Source of the DNA: Saprospiraceae bacterium
Lineage (GTDB): Bacteria > Bacteroidota > Bacteroidia > Chitinophagales > Saprospiraceae
Reading direction: 5' to 3'
Length of the DNA stretch: 64,000 nt
Assembly: GCA_020628645.1 (NCBI GenBank)
Contig: JAHDES010000020.1
Span: 1 to 64,000 of the forward strand
This document shows positions 53,707 through 62,886 of this stretch, in pieces (within the stretch, counting starts at the first letter, position 1; every line of letters starts with the position of its first letter). The position numbers and the translations under genes were made by a program. Below the pieces are notes generated by a model. It was not told where the DNA came from. It did no database searches and saw only the letters and a list, made by a program, of their open reading frames with translations.

Positions 53707-55029
53707 ATGGATCGTCTTCAAGAAATGTTTAATAATTTATTCGCAAATATCACCCACGAGGAAGGGCAATTTCTACTTATTTGCTTGGCGGTAGCTTATT
53801 TATTGGGATTGTGGACAGGCTGGCTTATTTGGGGTAGACGTGCAGCGAAGCGACTACGCATGATTCGTAAATTAGAAGGCGAACTGAATGCACGAAATGC
53901 AGAATATCAAGTTCTACAAAATAAAGAAGCACAATTACAACAAGTCGTTGAATCGCAAAAAAGTGAATTAGTCGTCTTAGAAGATGAAAAAGCAGCGATT
54001 ATGACACGTCTAAGCAGTGCAGATCGTGATAAGCGTACTTTAAATCAACAAGTGGTCGCCTTACAAGAAGAAAATACCAATCTCAAAGAGGACATGGAAA
54101 CCTACCTCAAAAAGATAGATGCCCTTGATAATCAATTGATCTCTTTACAAACAAAGAATAAACAACTCAATGAAGAAATAGAAAAAAATGCCGACACTTT
54201 AAATGATTTTGCATCTATCCAATCTTCCTATAATGCTACACGAGATCGTTTAGTAGTTATTGAGTCTAAAATTTCAGATTTATCTTCTGAGAATCAAAAT
54301 TTAAGAGTTGAATTAGCCAAAATAAAAGATCAACCTATAGAAGAAAACACTTCTACAGCAACGGGCTTATTTCAAGATCTTCCTAAAGAAGAAGAAACAA
54401 CTGTAGTAAATGATACCACTACTAGTTTAGAAGAAGAAATAGAGGTAGAATTAGACCCTTCTGAAGCACAAGATAAAGTGCGTGCGGCTATTGGTAAAAC
54501 AATTCCCAGTGCGACAGAAGCCGATAAAGATGATTTGAAACAAATCAAGGGAATTGGCTCTTTTATCGAAGATAAACTCAATGATTTGGGCATTTACACG
54601 TATGAACAAATTTGTAAGTGGGATGAAGAAATGATAGAAACTGTTACCGCCGCGATTGCATTCTTCCCTGGTAGAATTAAACGAGATGACTGGGTAGGAC
54701 AAGCTTGTAGCCGAACAAAATCAAAGGGCGATACAAAACCCAAAGCTAAAACAGTAAAATCAACTGGTCCAAAAGGAGATCGTCTTCAAATCATTGAAGG
54801 CATAGGTCCTGTCGGTGAAAAGGTATTGAAAGAAGGCGGTATTCATACCTTCGAACAATTGGCAAAAAGTACCACTGAACAACTAAAAGATATTTTAAAG
54901 GCATCAGGAAAACCTTTTCGCTTGGCAACTCCAGATACCTGGATTCCACAAGCCAAACTGGCATTGGAAGGAGAATGGGATGAATTAAAAGATTTACAAG
55001 ATCGATTGCAGCGTGGACGAGTCGATTAA
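53707..55029 (+). CDS. Membrane-anchored coiled-coil protein with two helix-hairpin-helix domains
   Basis: 440 aa. One transmembrane helix (about 22-42, FLLICLAVAYLLGLWTGWLI) is followed by a long coiled coil (about 45-205), an acidic low-complexity spacer (about 212-272), and two HhH-type domains: DDLKQIKGIGSFIEDKLNDL (275-294 on) and DRLQIIEGIGPVGEKVLKEG (358-377 on). HhH modules usually bind DNA or protein, yet here they face the cytoplasm from a membrane anchor. Its pairing with the OmpA-domain protein is described in Bacteroidota genomes in my memory, but its function is unknown. Confidence 0.85.
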   Translation: MDRLQEMFNNLFANITHEEGQFLLICLAVAYLLGLWTGWLIWGRRAAKRLRMIRKLEGELNARNAEYQVLQNKEAQLQQVVESQKSELVVLEDEKAAIMTRLSSADRDKRTLNQQVVALQEENTNLKEDMETYLKKIDALDNQLISLQTKNKQLNEEIEKNADTLNDFASIQSSYNATRDRLVVIESKISDLSSENQNLRVELAKIKDQPIEENTSTATGLFQDLPKEEETTVVNDTTTSLEEEIEVELDPSEAQDKVRAAIGKTIPSATEADKDDLKQIKGIGSFIEDKLNDLGIYTYEQICKWDEEMIETVTAAIAFFPGRIKRDDWVGQACSRTKSKGDTKPKAKTVKSTGPKGDRLQIIEGIGPVGEKVLKEGGIHTFEQLAKSTTEQLKDILKASGKPFRLATPDTWIPQAKLALEGEWDELKDLQDRLQRGRVD

Positions 55030-55160
55030 ACGCGTTAATGAGATGTCAATATCGCTTTAGGATTTGCATTTCTACATAAATACCATTTTTTTTGCATGAA
55101 AATTGTATTATTAACATTTTACTATTTTGCACCTAATTTGTAATTGATTAACATCAAATA

Positions 55161-55667
55161 ATGAGAGCATTAATTTATATTTTTTCTTGTACAGGTCTTC
55201 TTTTTTTAATTGCTTGTAATGGAGATTCAGCTACAGAAACTGCTGTAACTCCCCCTCCTCCAACAGAGGAAAGTACCACAAAAAAAACTAAAATTCAAAA
55301 AGCCCCTGTAACAATCAATCCCAGTCAAGAACAAGAATATCCACAAGTGGTACGCGATTTGGGATTTCCTATTCATCCTAATGCAGAAATCGCTATGATG
55401 GGGAATACTATTATTGACGATGAGGGTTTATTAATGCGTCTTAATGTGGCAGACAAAATAGAAGAAGCCATGGATTATTATCAAAAACAACTTACCTTAG
55501 AATATGGTTGGCGGGAAGAAGAAATGAAAATTTATCAAGGAGCAGATAAAGCCATGCTATTCAAAAAAGATAATATTGACTGCCGTTTAATTGCCATACA
55601 AGAAGCCGATCATACCAAAGTAATGATTAGTATGAATAAAGCGCCAGATATTTCTAAATATCAATAA
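55161..55667 (+). CDS. Lipoprotein of unknown function
   Basis: 168 aa. Signal peptide with lipobox LFLIACNG (Cys19), followed by a Pro/Thr-rich spacer (VTPPPPTEESTTKK). The mature domain (about 50-165) has YPQVVRDLGFPIHPNAEIAM and MDYYQKQLTLEYGWREEEMK, a small alpha/beta module. It follows the HhH gene by 131 bp and ends at a perfect terminator. Confidence 0.8.
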   Translation: MRALIYIFSCTGLLFLIACNGDSATETAVTPPPPTEESTTKKTKIQKAPVTINPSQEQEYPQVVRDLGFPIHPNAEIAMMGNTIIDDEGLLMRLNVADKIEEAMDYYQKQLTLEYGWREEEMKIYQGADKAMLFKKDNIDCRLIAIQEADHTKVMISMNKAPDISKYQ

Positions 55668-55701
55668 CTCATTTCGCTCAATAGTTTACAGTTCTCGCTT
55701 T

Positions 55702-55740
55702 ACAAAAGGACTTTATCATGCAAGGATAAAGTCCTTTTGT
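55702..55740 (+). terminator. Strong hairpin terminator between lipoprotein and S46 peptidase genes
   Basis: Perfect 16-bp stem (ACAAAAGGACTTTATC / GATAAAGTCCTTTTGT) around a 7-base loop, with the U-tract forming part of the right arm. Confidence 0.85.
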
Positions 55741-55751
55741 TGTAAATTAAA

Positions 55752-55759
55752 TATCTTTG
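55752..55759 (+). promoter_or_regulatory. -7 promoter box for the S46 peptidase gene
   Basis: TATCTTTG (exact TAnnTTTG), 33 bp before the start at 55792. The terminator just upstream occupies the place where a -33 box would be. Confidence 0.55.
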
Positions 55760-55791
55760 ATGCCAATGTAAAAATTTAAAATCTCTAATCA

Positions 55792-57972
55792 ATGCAACGA
55801 ATAGTAAAAATTTTATTGGTCTTTTTTGTCAGTCTACAATTTCATGTCGCCTTTGCTGGTGAAGGAATGTGGATTCCCCTTTTGCTAAAATCTTTAAATG
55901 AAAAAGAAATGCAAAACATGGGGATGAAAATGACCGCCGAAGATATTTATAGTGTCAATAAAGGCAGTTTGAAAGATGCCATTGTCCATTTTGGAGGCTT
56001 TTGTACTTCTGAATTGGTTTCTTCTAATGGCTTATTACTCACGAATCATCACTGTGGCTATGGACAAATTCAATCACATACCACTTTAGAAAATAATTAC
56101 ATCCGCGATGGTTTCTGGGCTAAATCTATGGATCAAGAACTCCCAAATCCTGGTTTAACTGCTACTTTTATTGTCCGCATCAAAGATGTGACAGAAGCAG
56201 CCTTAAATGGGGTGAAAGACAAAATGGACGAAAAAACGCGTCAATCCACCATTGACCTCAATTTAGAACAAATTAAAGCTACAACCAGATTAGCCGCACA
56301 AGAAGAGATTAGTATCAAGCCCTTTTATAAAGGCAATCAGTACTTCATGTTTGTCACGATGACCTATCGAGATGTTCGTTTAGTCGGAGCTCCGCCTGAA
56401 ATGATCGGCAAATTTGGTTCAGATACAGACAATTGGGTGTGGCCCCGACATACGGGTGATTTTGCTTTCTTCCGTATTTATGCGGATGAAAATAATATGC
56501 CTGCTGATTATTCTCCTGATAATAAACCTTATCAACCCAAACACTATTTACCGATTTCTCTAGATGGTGTAGCAGAAGATGATTTCACCTTAGTCTTTGG
56601 ATTCCCTGGTCGTACCAATGAATACTTACCATCTTATGCAGTAGAACAAACGGTGGAAGTATTAAATCCTGCCAAAATTGCCATTCGAGATAGAGCATTA
56701 AAAATAGTGGATGCTGCCATGCGAGCTGATCCACAAGTCAAAATTCAATATGCTTCTAAATTTGCACGTATTGCCAATTATTGGAAAAAATGGATTGGCG
56801 AAAGTCAAGGATTAAAACAAACCAATGGTATTGGTAAAAAACAAGATTACGAAGCAAAATTTGAGAAAAAATTAACTGATAATAAAAAACTAAAAAAGAA
56901 ATACGGTCATCTATTGCCCAAATTTAAAGAACTTTATACGGAAATAGAACCCTACGCACTTACACATGATTACTACAATGAAGTGGTTTTTAGAAATGTA
57001 GAATTACTTCGTGTAGCCAATTATATGACTCGTTTGGTGGGACAATTTGAAAATAATGGAGAAGCAGGTTATGATAATTACAAAGGTCGTTTAGCGAATT
57101 ATTTGAAAGGCTTTTATAAAGATTATCGTCCAGAAATAGATCGAAAAGTATTCGGGGCATTATTTGAAATGTATGATAAAAACATTCCTATCCAAAACGT
57201 AAGTTCCCCCATCAAACAATTATTGACGCAACGCAATATGAAGTCTTATGATGATATTGCCACTAATATTTATGAAAATTCCTATTTCACGAGTATGGGA
57301 GGCGTCGAACGAGTCTTCGCAATGGATGTAGCAACTGCCATTGAAAAAATAAAAAATGATCCTGCTTATTCTTTTATCAAAAGTGTTTCTGAAGCCTTCA
57401 ATACACATGCTGAAAAGGAATATAATCGTATCAATGACGAAATCAATACCTTAATGCGATCGTACATGCAAGCTCAAATGGATGTATTTCCAAAGAAACG
57501 TTTTTATCCAGATGCCAATAGTACCATGCGTGTCACTTATGGAAAAGTAGATGGCTACAATGCCCGTGATGCCGTTCGATACATGCCCGTTACTTATTTA
57601 GAAGGCGTGATGGAAAAATATGTACCGGGAGATTATGAGTTTGATGTTCCTAAAAAGTTACAGGAACTGTATCATGCAAAAGATTATGGACAATATGCTG
57701 CAGACAATGGAAAAATTCCTATTTGTTTCATAGGTACGAATCATACCACAGGAGGCAACTCAGGTAGTCCTGCTATTGATGCACACGGAAATTTGATAGG
57801 GCTTAATTTTGATCGAGCTTGGGAAGGTACGATGAGTGATATGAATTATGATGCTTCTATTTGTAGAAATATCATGGTGGATGTTCGCTATATTCTCTTT
57901 ATTGTAGATAAATATGCAGGCGCGTCTAATCTTATTGATGAAATGAAATTAGTACATCCGAAGAAGAAATAA
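55792..57972 (+). CDS. S46 family dipeptidyl-peptidase, DPP11-like
   Basis: 726 aa with a signal peptide (MQRIVKILLVFFVSLQFHVAF). S46 serine peptidases cut dipeptides from protein N-termini in the periplasm. The catalytic triad is visible: His in LLLTNHHCGYG (86/87), Asp223 in PRHTGDFAFFR, and Ser657 in GGNSGSPAID. Arg675 lies in GLNFDRAWEG, 18 residues after the Ser, exactly where DPP11 has Arg673 (Ser655), the residue that favours Asp/Glu at P1. DPP7 has Gly there. I therefore infer an acidic-P1 specificity. Confidence 0.93.
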   Translation: MQRIVKILLVFFVSLQFHVAFAGEGMWIPLLLKSLNEKEMQNMGMKMTAEDIYSVNKGSLKDAIVHFGGFCTSELVSSNGLLLTNHHCGYGQIQSHTTLENNYIRDGFWAKSMDQELPNPGLTATFIVRIKDVTEAALNGVKDKMDEKTRQSTIDLNLEQIKATTRLAAQEEISIKPFYKGNQYFMFVTMTYRDVRLVGAPPEMIGKFGSDTDNWVWPRHTGDFAFFRIYADENNMPADYSPDNKPYQPKHYLPISLDGVAEDDFTLVFGFPGRTNEYLPSYAVEQTVEVLNPAKIAIRDRALKIVDAAMRADPQVKIQYASKFARIANYWKKWIGESQGLKQTNGIGKKQDYEAKFEKKLTDNKKLKKKYGHLLPKFKELYTEIEPYALTHDYYNEVVFRNVELLRVANYMTRLVGQFENNGEAGYDNYKGRLANYLKGFYKDYRPEIDRKVFGALFEMYDKNIPIQNVSSPIKQLLTQRNMKSYDDIATNIYENSYFTSMGGVERVFAMDVATAIEKIKNDPAYSFIKSVSEAFNTHAEKEYNRINDEINTLMRSYMQAQMDVFPKKRFYPDANSTMRVTYGKVDGYNARDAVRYMPVTYLEGVMEKYVPGDYEFDVPKKLQELYHAKDYGQYAADNGKIPICFIGTNHTTGGNSGSPAIDAHGNLIGLNFDRAWEGTMSDMNYDASICRNIMVDVRYILFIVDKYAGASNLIDEMKLVHPKKK

Positions 57973-57991
57973 TTCCTGCCGCTTTTTATAA

Positions 57992-58031
57992 ACAAACAGT
58001 CTATATGTTCTTTTGTATATAGACTGTTTGT
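57992..58031 (+). terminator. Terminator after the S46 peptidase
   Basis: ACAAACAGTCTATAT (57992-58006) pairs with ATATAGACTGTTTGT (58017-58031) perfectly, followed by ATTTTAT. About 20 bp after the stop. Confidence 0.8.
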
Positions 58032-58100
58032 ATTTTATGGAGTTTTTTTTTAAAATCGTTCTTAGACAAATTGTGTAGAACAAAAAAATTATCCCTTTTT

Positions 58101-58266
58101 GATAAAATCCTTTCGCATATAATTTATGCCTGCCCGACTCTGGCGGGATTTTTTCAAAGCGACATTTTCCTGAATCCCGCACCAGCAAAGAAAACACGTT
58201 TTCCCGACCCAACGAGTACGAGACAGGAAGATGTGATTTACGAAATCACTTATTCAATTGCATATT
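58101..58266. repeat. Dispersed palindromic intergenic repeat, copy B
   Basis: This matches the reverse complement of copy A: AAAATCCTTTCG, ATATAATTTAT, GATTTTTTCAAAGCG, CATTTTCCTGAATCCCG, GTGATTTACGAAATCAC (58233-58249) and TTATTCAATTGCATATTA. It carries an 18-base insertion (about 58129-58146) relative to A, and its CCCG-rich hairpin is degenerate. A half copy of the 25266 element (TTAGACAAATTGTG, 58062-58075) sits just upstream. The 358-bp gap (57973-58330) is thus mostly repeats; a plus-strand reading frame here is not a gene. Confidence 0.8.
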
Positions 58267-58330
58267 AATTGGCTTTATCATAGACAATAAGATACTAAGA
58301 GAGATGATTAAGTTTGCCACGAACAATGTG

Positions 58331-59002
58331 TTATTTAACTTTTCCTTCTACTACAATTACAATTTCTCCTTTTACTTTAGTTTGGGTGGCATAATATGTG
58401 TGTAGATTGGATAAAGTATCGGTATTGACTTCTTCATGAAGTTTAGATAATTCACGACAAACACATGCCATTCGATCTGCTCCACAATGTTCTTGTAATT
58501 GTAATAAGCACTTTACCAATCGATGGGGTGATTCATACAAAATGAAGGTGTTGGGTAATTCGGCAAGGTGTTTTAAACGGGTTTGTCGTCCTTTTTTATG
58601 GGGTAAAAACCCTTCAAAATGAAATTTATCACTCGTTAATCCCGAAGCGACTAATGCAGGAACAAATGCTGTTGCACCAGGGAGGCAACTTACCGAAATA
58701 CCAGCGCGTTGGCATTCGCGTACCAATAAAAATCCTGGGTCGGATATACCTGGTGTACCTGCATCGGAGATGAGTGCGATGGTCTGCCCTGCTTCTAATT
58801 GTTCAATAATATGAGGTGTGGTCGCATGTTCATTGTGGGCGTGGTGAGAGCGAAGGGGGGTATCAATTTCGTAATGCTTTAATAATCGTTTGGAGGTTCG
58901 GGTATCTTCTGCCAAAATCAAATCTACTTCTTTCAATAAGCGTACGGCACGATAGCTCATGTCTTCTAAATTGCCAATAGGAGTAGGAATGAGGTAGAGC
59001 AT
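58331..59002 (-). CDS. rsmI: 16S rRNA (cytidine1402-2'-O)-methyltransferase
   Basis: 223 aa SAM-dependent methyltransferase that 2'-O-methylates C1402 in the decoding centre. The tetrapyrrole-methylase fold is recognised by LYLIPTPIGNLEDMSYRAVR, LILAEDTRTSKRLLKHY, ALISDAGTPGISDPGFLLV and FEGFLPHKKG, then FILYESPHRLVKCL. The family is normally about 270-290 aa; this copy is shorter because it lacks the C-terminal extension, as many short RsmI proteins do. Confidence 0.94.
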   Translation of the reverse strand: MLYLIPTPIGNLEDMSYRAVRLLKEVDLILAEDTRTSKRLLKHYEIDTPLRSHHAHNEHATTPHIIEQLEAGQTIALISDAGTPGISDPGFLLVRECQRAGISVSCLPGATAFVPALVASGLTSDKFHFEGFLPHKKGRQTRLKHLAELPNTFILYESPHRLVKCLLQLQEHCGADRMACVCRELSKLHEEVNTDTLSNLHTYYATQTKVKGEIVIVVEGKVK

Positions 59003-59022
59003 TTTTTTAGATTACTAGATGT

Positions 59023-59037
59023 TTAGATTTTAGATTG
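59023..59037. repeat. TTAGATTTTAGAT-type repeat (copy 1)
   Basis: TTAGATTTTAGATTG lies within a run of AGAT/TAGAC words between rsmI and pssA. The same 13-mer recurs at 62632-62644. Confidence 0.45.
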
Positions 59038-59098
59038 CTAGACGATAGACTTTTAGATGTTAGACTTATGACTTATTGACATAGGATGATAAGATTAA

Positions 59099-59833
59099 TC
59101 AGGTATTTTTTTTAAACCTAGAAGTAAACATTTGATTATGAATAATAGCTAAGACAATATATGTTATGATTACTGTGGATAAGGCACTTTCTTTTAGTAA
59201 GAACAATTGAAGAATAGCAATTCCTAAAAAAATAAAGCGTATCTCATTTCCCTTCCATTGTAAGCCTTTAAATTTAAACCCAAAAATCCGCAATTCCGAA
59301 ATCAACAAATAAGAAAGAATAACGATTACGGGATATAAAAAATAGGGATTTAAAATGTACTCTCTCCATCCAAATGAATTGAGATGAACCGTTAGTAATA
59401 ATCCTACTATAAAAATAGTATTGGCAGGTGTATTTAAACCAATGAAATCTTCCGTTTGTCGCTCGTCAAGATTAAATTTTGCTAAACGTAAGCCTGAAAA
59501 AATAGGAATCAAAAAAGCAGGTAAGGCCCAAATAATATTATTGATAGCATAAATTTCTACAGTCTGCTGATTGGTTAAGAGCAAGAGTTTAAACAAAATC
59601 AAACCAGGGACGACCCCAAAAGAAACCATATCTGCCAGCGAATCCAATTCTTTTCCTAATGGTGAACTGACCTTTAACAAACGCGCCACCATTCCATCCA
59701 TAAAATCGGCAATTGCTCCAATTAGGATAAATAGACATCCCACCAGAAAATAATCTAAAAAGATAAAAACAATCGCACAACACCCACAAAATAAATTAAC
59801 TAGTGTAATGCTATTGGGAATGTATTTTTTCAT
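59099..59833 (-). CDS. pssA: CDP-diacylglycerol-serine O-phosphatidyltransferase
   Basis: 244 aa from MKKYIPNSITLVNLF; a 17-codon extension to 59884 is unlikely since it lacks family similarity. It makes phosphatidylserine, precursor of phosphatidylethanolamine. The CDP-alcohol phosphotransferase signature D-x2-D-G-x2-A-R-x8-G-x3-D-x3-D is exact in DFMDGMVARLLKVSSPLGKE-LDSLAD. About seven transmembrane helices follow. A single-gene unit on the minus strand. Confidence 0.95.
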   Translation of the reverse strand: MKKYIPNSITLVNLFCGCCAIVFIFLDYFLVGCLFILIGAIADFMDGMVARLLKVSSPLGKELDSLADMVSFGVVPGLILFKLLLLTNQQTVEIYAINNIIWALPAFLIPIFSGLRLAKFNLDERQTEDFIGLNTPANTIFIVGLLLTVHLNSFGWREYILNPYFLYPVIVILSYLLISELRIFGFKFKGLQWKGNEIRFIFLGIAILQLFLLKESALSTVIITYIVLAIIHNQMFTSRFKKNT

Positions 59834-59901
59834 ACGGATTATTATCATCGTCGGACGACTCAAAGTCGTACAACGAATAGTCATCTCTTAATTTTCATTA
59901 C

Positions 59902-60759
59902 CTAGCTCAACATTCCTTCTTTAGCCGCTTCTTCTTTAATACCGCGTAATTGAACGGTACTCTTATTTCTACGCAAACGCATATTTAAAAATTCTACAAA
60001 TAAAGAAAAGGCAATAGCAAAATATAAATAACCTTTTGGTACTTTTCCAACTACGGATCCCATTATTTCGATGTGTCCAAGATGTAAGCCTTCAATAATC
60101 AGCATAAATCCTATTAATATTAAGAATGCCATTCCAAGCATTTGGACAGTAGGATGCTTATTCACAAAACGACCCACAGGCGTAGCAAATGCCATCATAA
60201 TTACAACAGATGCTACTACTGCTACAATCATAATTATTAAAGCTCCCGTCAAGCCATTGGTCATTCCGACAGCCGTCAAGATGGAATCAAAGGAAAATAC
60301 AATATTAATCAAGGTAATTTGTATAATCGCATTCGTCAAGGTAGTAGTTTTTTTAGCACCCTTATTTTCTGCATCATGCTCTGCTCCTTCCAATTTATGA
60401 TGAATCTCAGACGTACTTTTATACAATAAAAACAATCCTCCTATAATTAGAATGACACTTTGTCCTGAGAATCCTCCTTTTATAAAAGAATTATCAAATT
60501 CAAACCAAGGTTTAGACATGCTAATGAGCCAAGAAATACCAAACAATAGTGCAATCCGCATCACCATAGCCAAGATCAAACCAATATTAGTGGCTTTGCC
60601 TTGTTCTTCTTTTGGTAATTTTCCAGCAGCAATGGCAATAAAAATGATATTATCTATCCCTAAAACTATTTCCAAAAAGGTAAGGGTTAATAAGCTCATC
60701 CAAACTTCTGGACTTGCAAAATTGGGCATATCAAATAAAAAGAGGAAATCCATAATCAC
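59902..60759 (-). CDS. TerC family membrane protein
   Basis: 285 aa with 7 or so transmembrane helices. The first signature FLEIVLGIDNIIFIAIAAG and the second FSFDSILTAVGMTNGL carry the paired Asp residues of TerC proteins, thought to act in metal export or metal-loading of exported proteins. A His/Asp-rich loop (STSEIHHKLEGAEHDAENKG) lies between. The gene may start at Met1 or Met3. Tellurite resistance is only a historical label. Confidence 0.92.
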   Translation of the reverse strand: MIMDFLFLFDMPNFASPEVWMSLLTLTFLEIVLGIDNIIFIAIAAGKLPKEEQGKATNIGLILAMVMRIALLFGISWLISMSKPWFEFDNSFIKGGFSGQSVILIIGGLFLLYKSTSEIHHKLEGAEHDAENKGAKKTTTLTNAIIQITLINIVFSFDSILTAVGMTNGLTGALIIMIVAVVASVVIMMAFATPVGRFVNKHPTVQMLGMAFLILIGFMLIIEGLHLGHIEIMGSVVGKVPKGYLYFAIAFSLFVEFLNMRLRRNKSTVQLRGIKEEAAKEGMLS

Positions 60760-60826
60760 TTAGGTTTTTATTTTGTTCTGCAAGTTTACAAAAAAGGTAA
60801 GAAATGAATGCATTTAAAATAAAAAA

Positions 60827-60854
60827 AGCGATGTAGGAATCTTCCTACATCGCT
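60827..60854 (-). terminator. Terminator of the M43 metalloprotease transcript
   Basis: Perfect 13-bp stem AGCGATGTAGGAA / TTCCTACATCGCT with a 2-base loop, followed on the minus strand by TTTTTTTATTTTA. Confidence 0.85.
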
Positions 60855-60944
60855 CGATACTCACTTCGGTTTGAATTTATTCTTTATCGACATAGAGAAA
60901 ATATCTCTTGTCGTGTGCATTTATCTTGTGCATTTTTGAGACCC

Positions 60945-62516
60945 TTAAAAAGAAGCCGTGTCTGGCTGATTACTTTTCTTCACTAAGTCGGAGCGTTTCT
61001 GGTCTTTTTTACGCTTGCCAATTTCGGCTGTTCTTGCACTGGTGTTGACACAGAAGTCGACATAATCATAGTAGCCATAATCGCCATAGTTAAATACGAC
61101 CGTTTTATTATCGGCATCTTTTATTCTATACCATCCTGTTCCATAATCGCAACACATCCCATCCCCATAACTATCATAAATTGCGAAGGTGTAACAACCA
61201 GTTTCTAAATCAACACTTTTCACTTTACGTTGTGTATTGAAATCTGCATAAGGCCCACCACTTGCTACGACTTCATCATTCTCATTGATTAATTCCCAAT
61301 CAATTTCAGAACCATAGTTATCTGGCTTAATAATGACCTTATACGTCTTTGATTGATTGGTTTGACAAGGAGGGCAATTCGATCCACCGCAATCTACTCC
61401 TGTTTCATCTCCATTTTGAATACCATCTGTACAAGTGGGAGTACTTCCTCCGCCTCCGCCAGTGCCGCCACCGCCTGTTCCACCACCACTTCCGCCTCCA
61501 GAAGTACCTAAAACATTTGCAGCATTATTGGTAATATTAGAAAGACTATTGCTCAAGTAATTCTCCATTCGTGTTACTTGACCAGCAGAGAACATGTACA
61601 TACAAGCGTCATTTACATAATCCATGTAATTCATCCACATATCGGTGCTGTTACAAGAACTTGCGCCTAGACTTGGGCATCCATAATATTCTTCTTTTGA
61701 ATTAGGTGTGTCAGAAACGCCGTCATCTTGCGCACAACCATTTCCCCAGATGTGATCTAGTAAAAGATAATGCCCTAATTCGTGGGTCAAGGTACGTCCA
61801 AGATTGTAAGGAGCATTCGGTGAAATACTTCCACAACCACTTCCTTTTCCAAAAGCATTCGCATCAATCACTACACCATCGCCATTTCCTGATCCTCCTA
61901 AGGGGGAATAGCCTAGAACTCCTGTATTCGCTTGTACAAAAATGTTTAAGTAGTTGGCCCATTTACTATCAAAATCGCCATTTGTTTTATTGATCGTTAC
62001 CGCAGGATCGCCATTGCTGATGCCATATCCAGAAGGGTGATTTTTAGAAGCGATTACAAATTCAATACACGCCTCTCCATTATTGATACCTGGAAAAGAG
62101 CTTGCTGCATTTGCTGTCCAACTTCCAATATCGCTATTGGTGGCTTGGTAATCTTGATTTAAAACATCAATCTGAGATTGTGCGAGCTGGCGCAAACAAC
62201 TTACATTAGGATTACTAATTCCTTGAAAATGAACGGCTACTGGTACTAGAACAGGGCTTGAACAATTGGAGCGTTCGCTCGTTCCATTCCAACTCAATGC
62301 AGTTTTTATTTTACGTTCGTATTCAGCTTTGTAGATAGGGTTTTGTAGTAATTTATCCATGTGATGGTGCATACCACAAGTTCGTTCTTCTATTAATTGG
62401 GTTATTTCTTTGGAAATAGATTCGTCAAATTCGCGTAGTGCTGGGTCTTCTTGGCAAGCGGTAAAGGTGATAATTACTAGCATTAGGATTCCAAATAATT
62501 TACTGACAGTTCTCAT
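60945..62516 (-). CDS. M43 (cytophagalysin-type) metalloprotease, lipoprotein
   Basis: 523 aa. A lipobox (ITFTAC, Cys21) gives outer-membrane anchoring. The metalloprotease domain (about 88-325) has LTHELGHYLLLDHIW (His245, Glu246, His249, His255) and a Met-turn in MNYMDY; Leu252 stands where metzincins have Gly. A Gly-rich linker (339-357) precedes a Cys-rich segment (CTDGIQNGDETGVDCGG) and a C-terminal jelly-roll-like domain (about 392-493, IIKPDNYGSEIDWELINEND, SYGDGMCCDYGTGWYRI). No T9SS signal is seen, so surface placement rests on the lipid anchor. Confidence 0.9.
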   Translation of the reverse strand: MRTVSKLFGILMLVIITFTACQEDPALREFDESISKEITQLIEERTCGMHHHMDKLLQNPIYKAEYERKIKTALSWNGTSERSNCSSPVLVPVAVHFQGISNPNVSCLRQLAQSQIDVLNQDYQATNSDIGSWTANAASSFPGINNGEACIEFVIASKNHPSGYGISNGDPAVTINKTNGDFDSKWANYLNIFVQANTGVLGYSPLGGSGNGDGVVIDANAFGKGSGCGSISPNAPYNLGRTLTHELGHYLLLDHIWGNGCAQDDGVSDTPNSKEEYYGCPSLGASSCNSTDMWMNYMDYVNDACMYMFSAGQVTRMENYLSNSLSNITNNAANVLGTSGGGSGGGTGGGGTGGGGGSTPTCTDGIQNGDETGVDCGGSNCPPCQTNQSKTYKVIIKPDNYGSEIDWELINENDEVVASGGPYADFNTQRKVKSVDLETGCYTFAIYDSYGDGMCCDYGTGWYRIKDADNKTVVFNYGDYGYYDYVDFCVNTSARTAEIGKRKKDQKRSDLVKKSNQPDTASF

Positions 62517-62886
62517 GTTCCAATGATTTTAATGGCGATAAGCCGTGAACAAAAAAATAATGTGTAAGACTTTTAGCAAGTCAAAATGTAAATTTTGGAT
62601 CGTATAAATATGCTTTTATGGTTTGAAGATGTTAGATTTTAGATAAAGATGTCTAGGAATCTAAAATCTAAAAATCTATTGTCTTAATGATTACATTTCA
62701 AAGATGCATACTTTATGGAAAGCAAAGGGGAAACTTATAGTTCTGGTCAATTTTATTATACTTTTGTATGCTTTTTTTCTATTTCTGTAAAAAGGGAATC
62801 ATTTTGAGATGAGAAATAACGTATTTTCTTTTTTGTATGAGTTGAAAACAGGGAAAAATAATTGGTGAAAAAAGAATCGCTCCATT
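62517..62886. other. 370-bp intergenic region with a perfect inverted repeat
   Basis: No gene is supported; a minus-strand frame around 62756-62992 overlaps the end of the DUF3667 gene and is probably not used. TTAGATTTTAGAT (62632-62644) pairs perfectly with ATCTAAAATCTAA (62659-62671). Confidence 0.5.

Noticed and set aside
58071..58268. Plus-strand frame between the S46 gene and rsmI
   Set aside because: It lies over repeat copy B, which recurs elsewhere in other frames.
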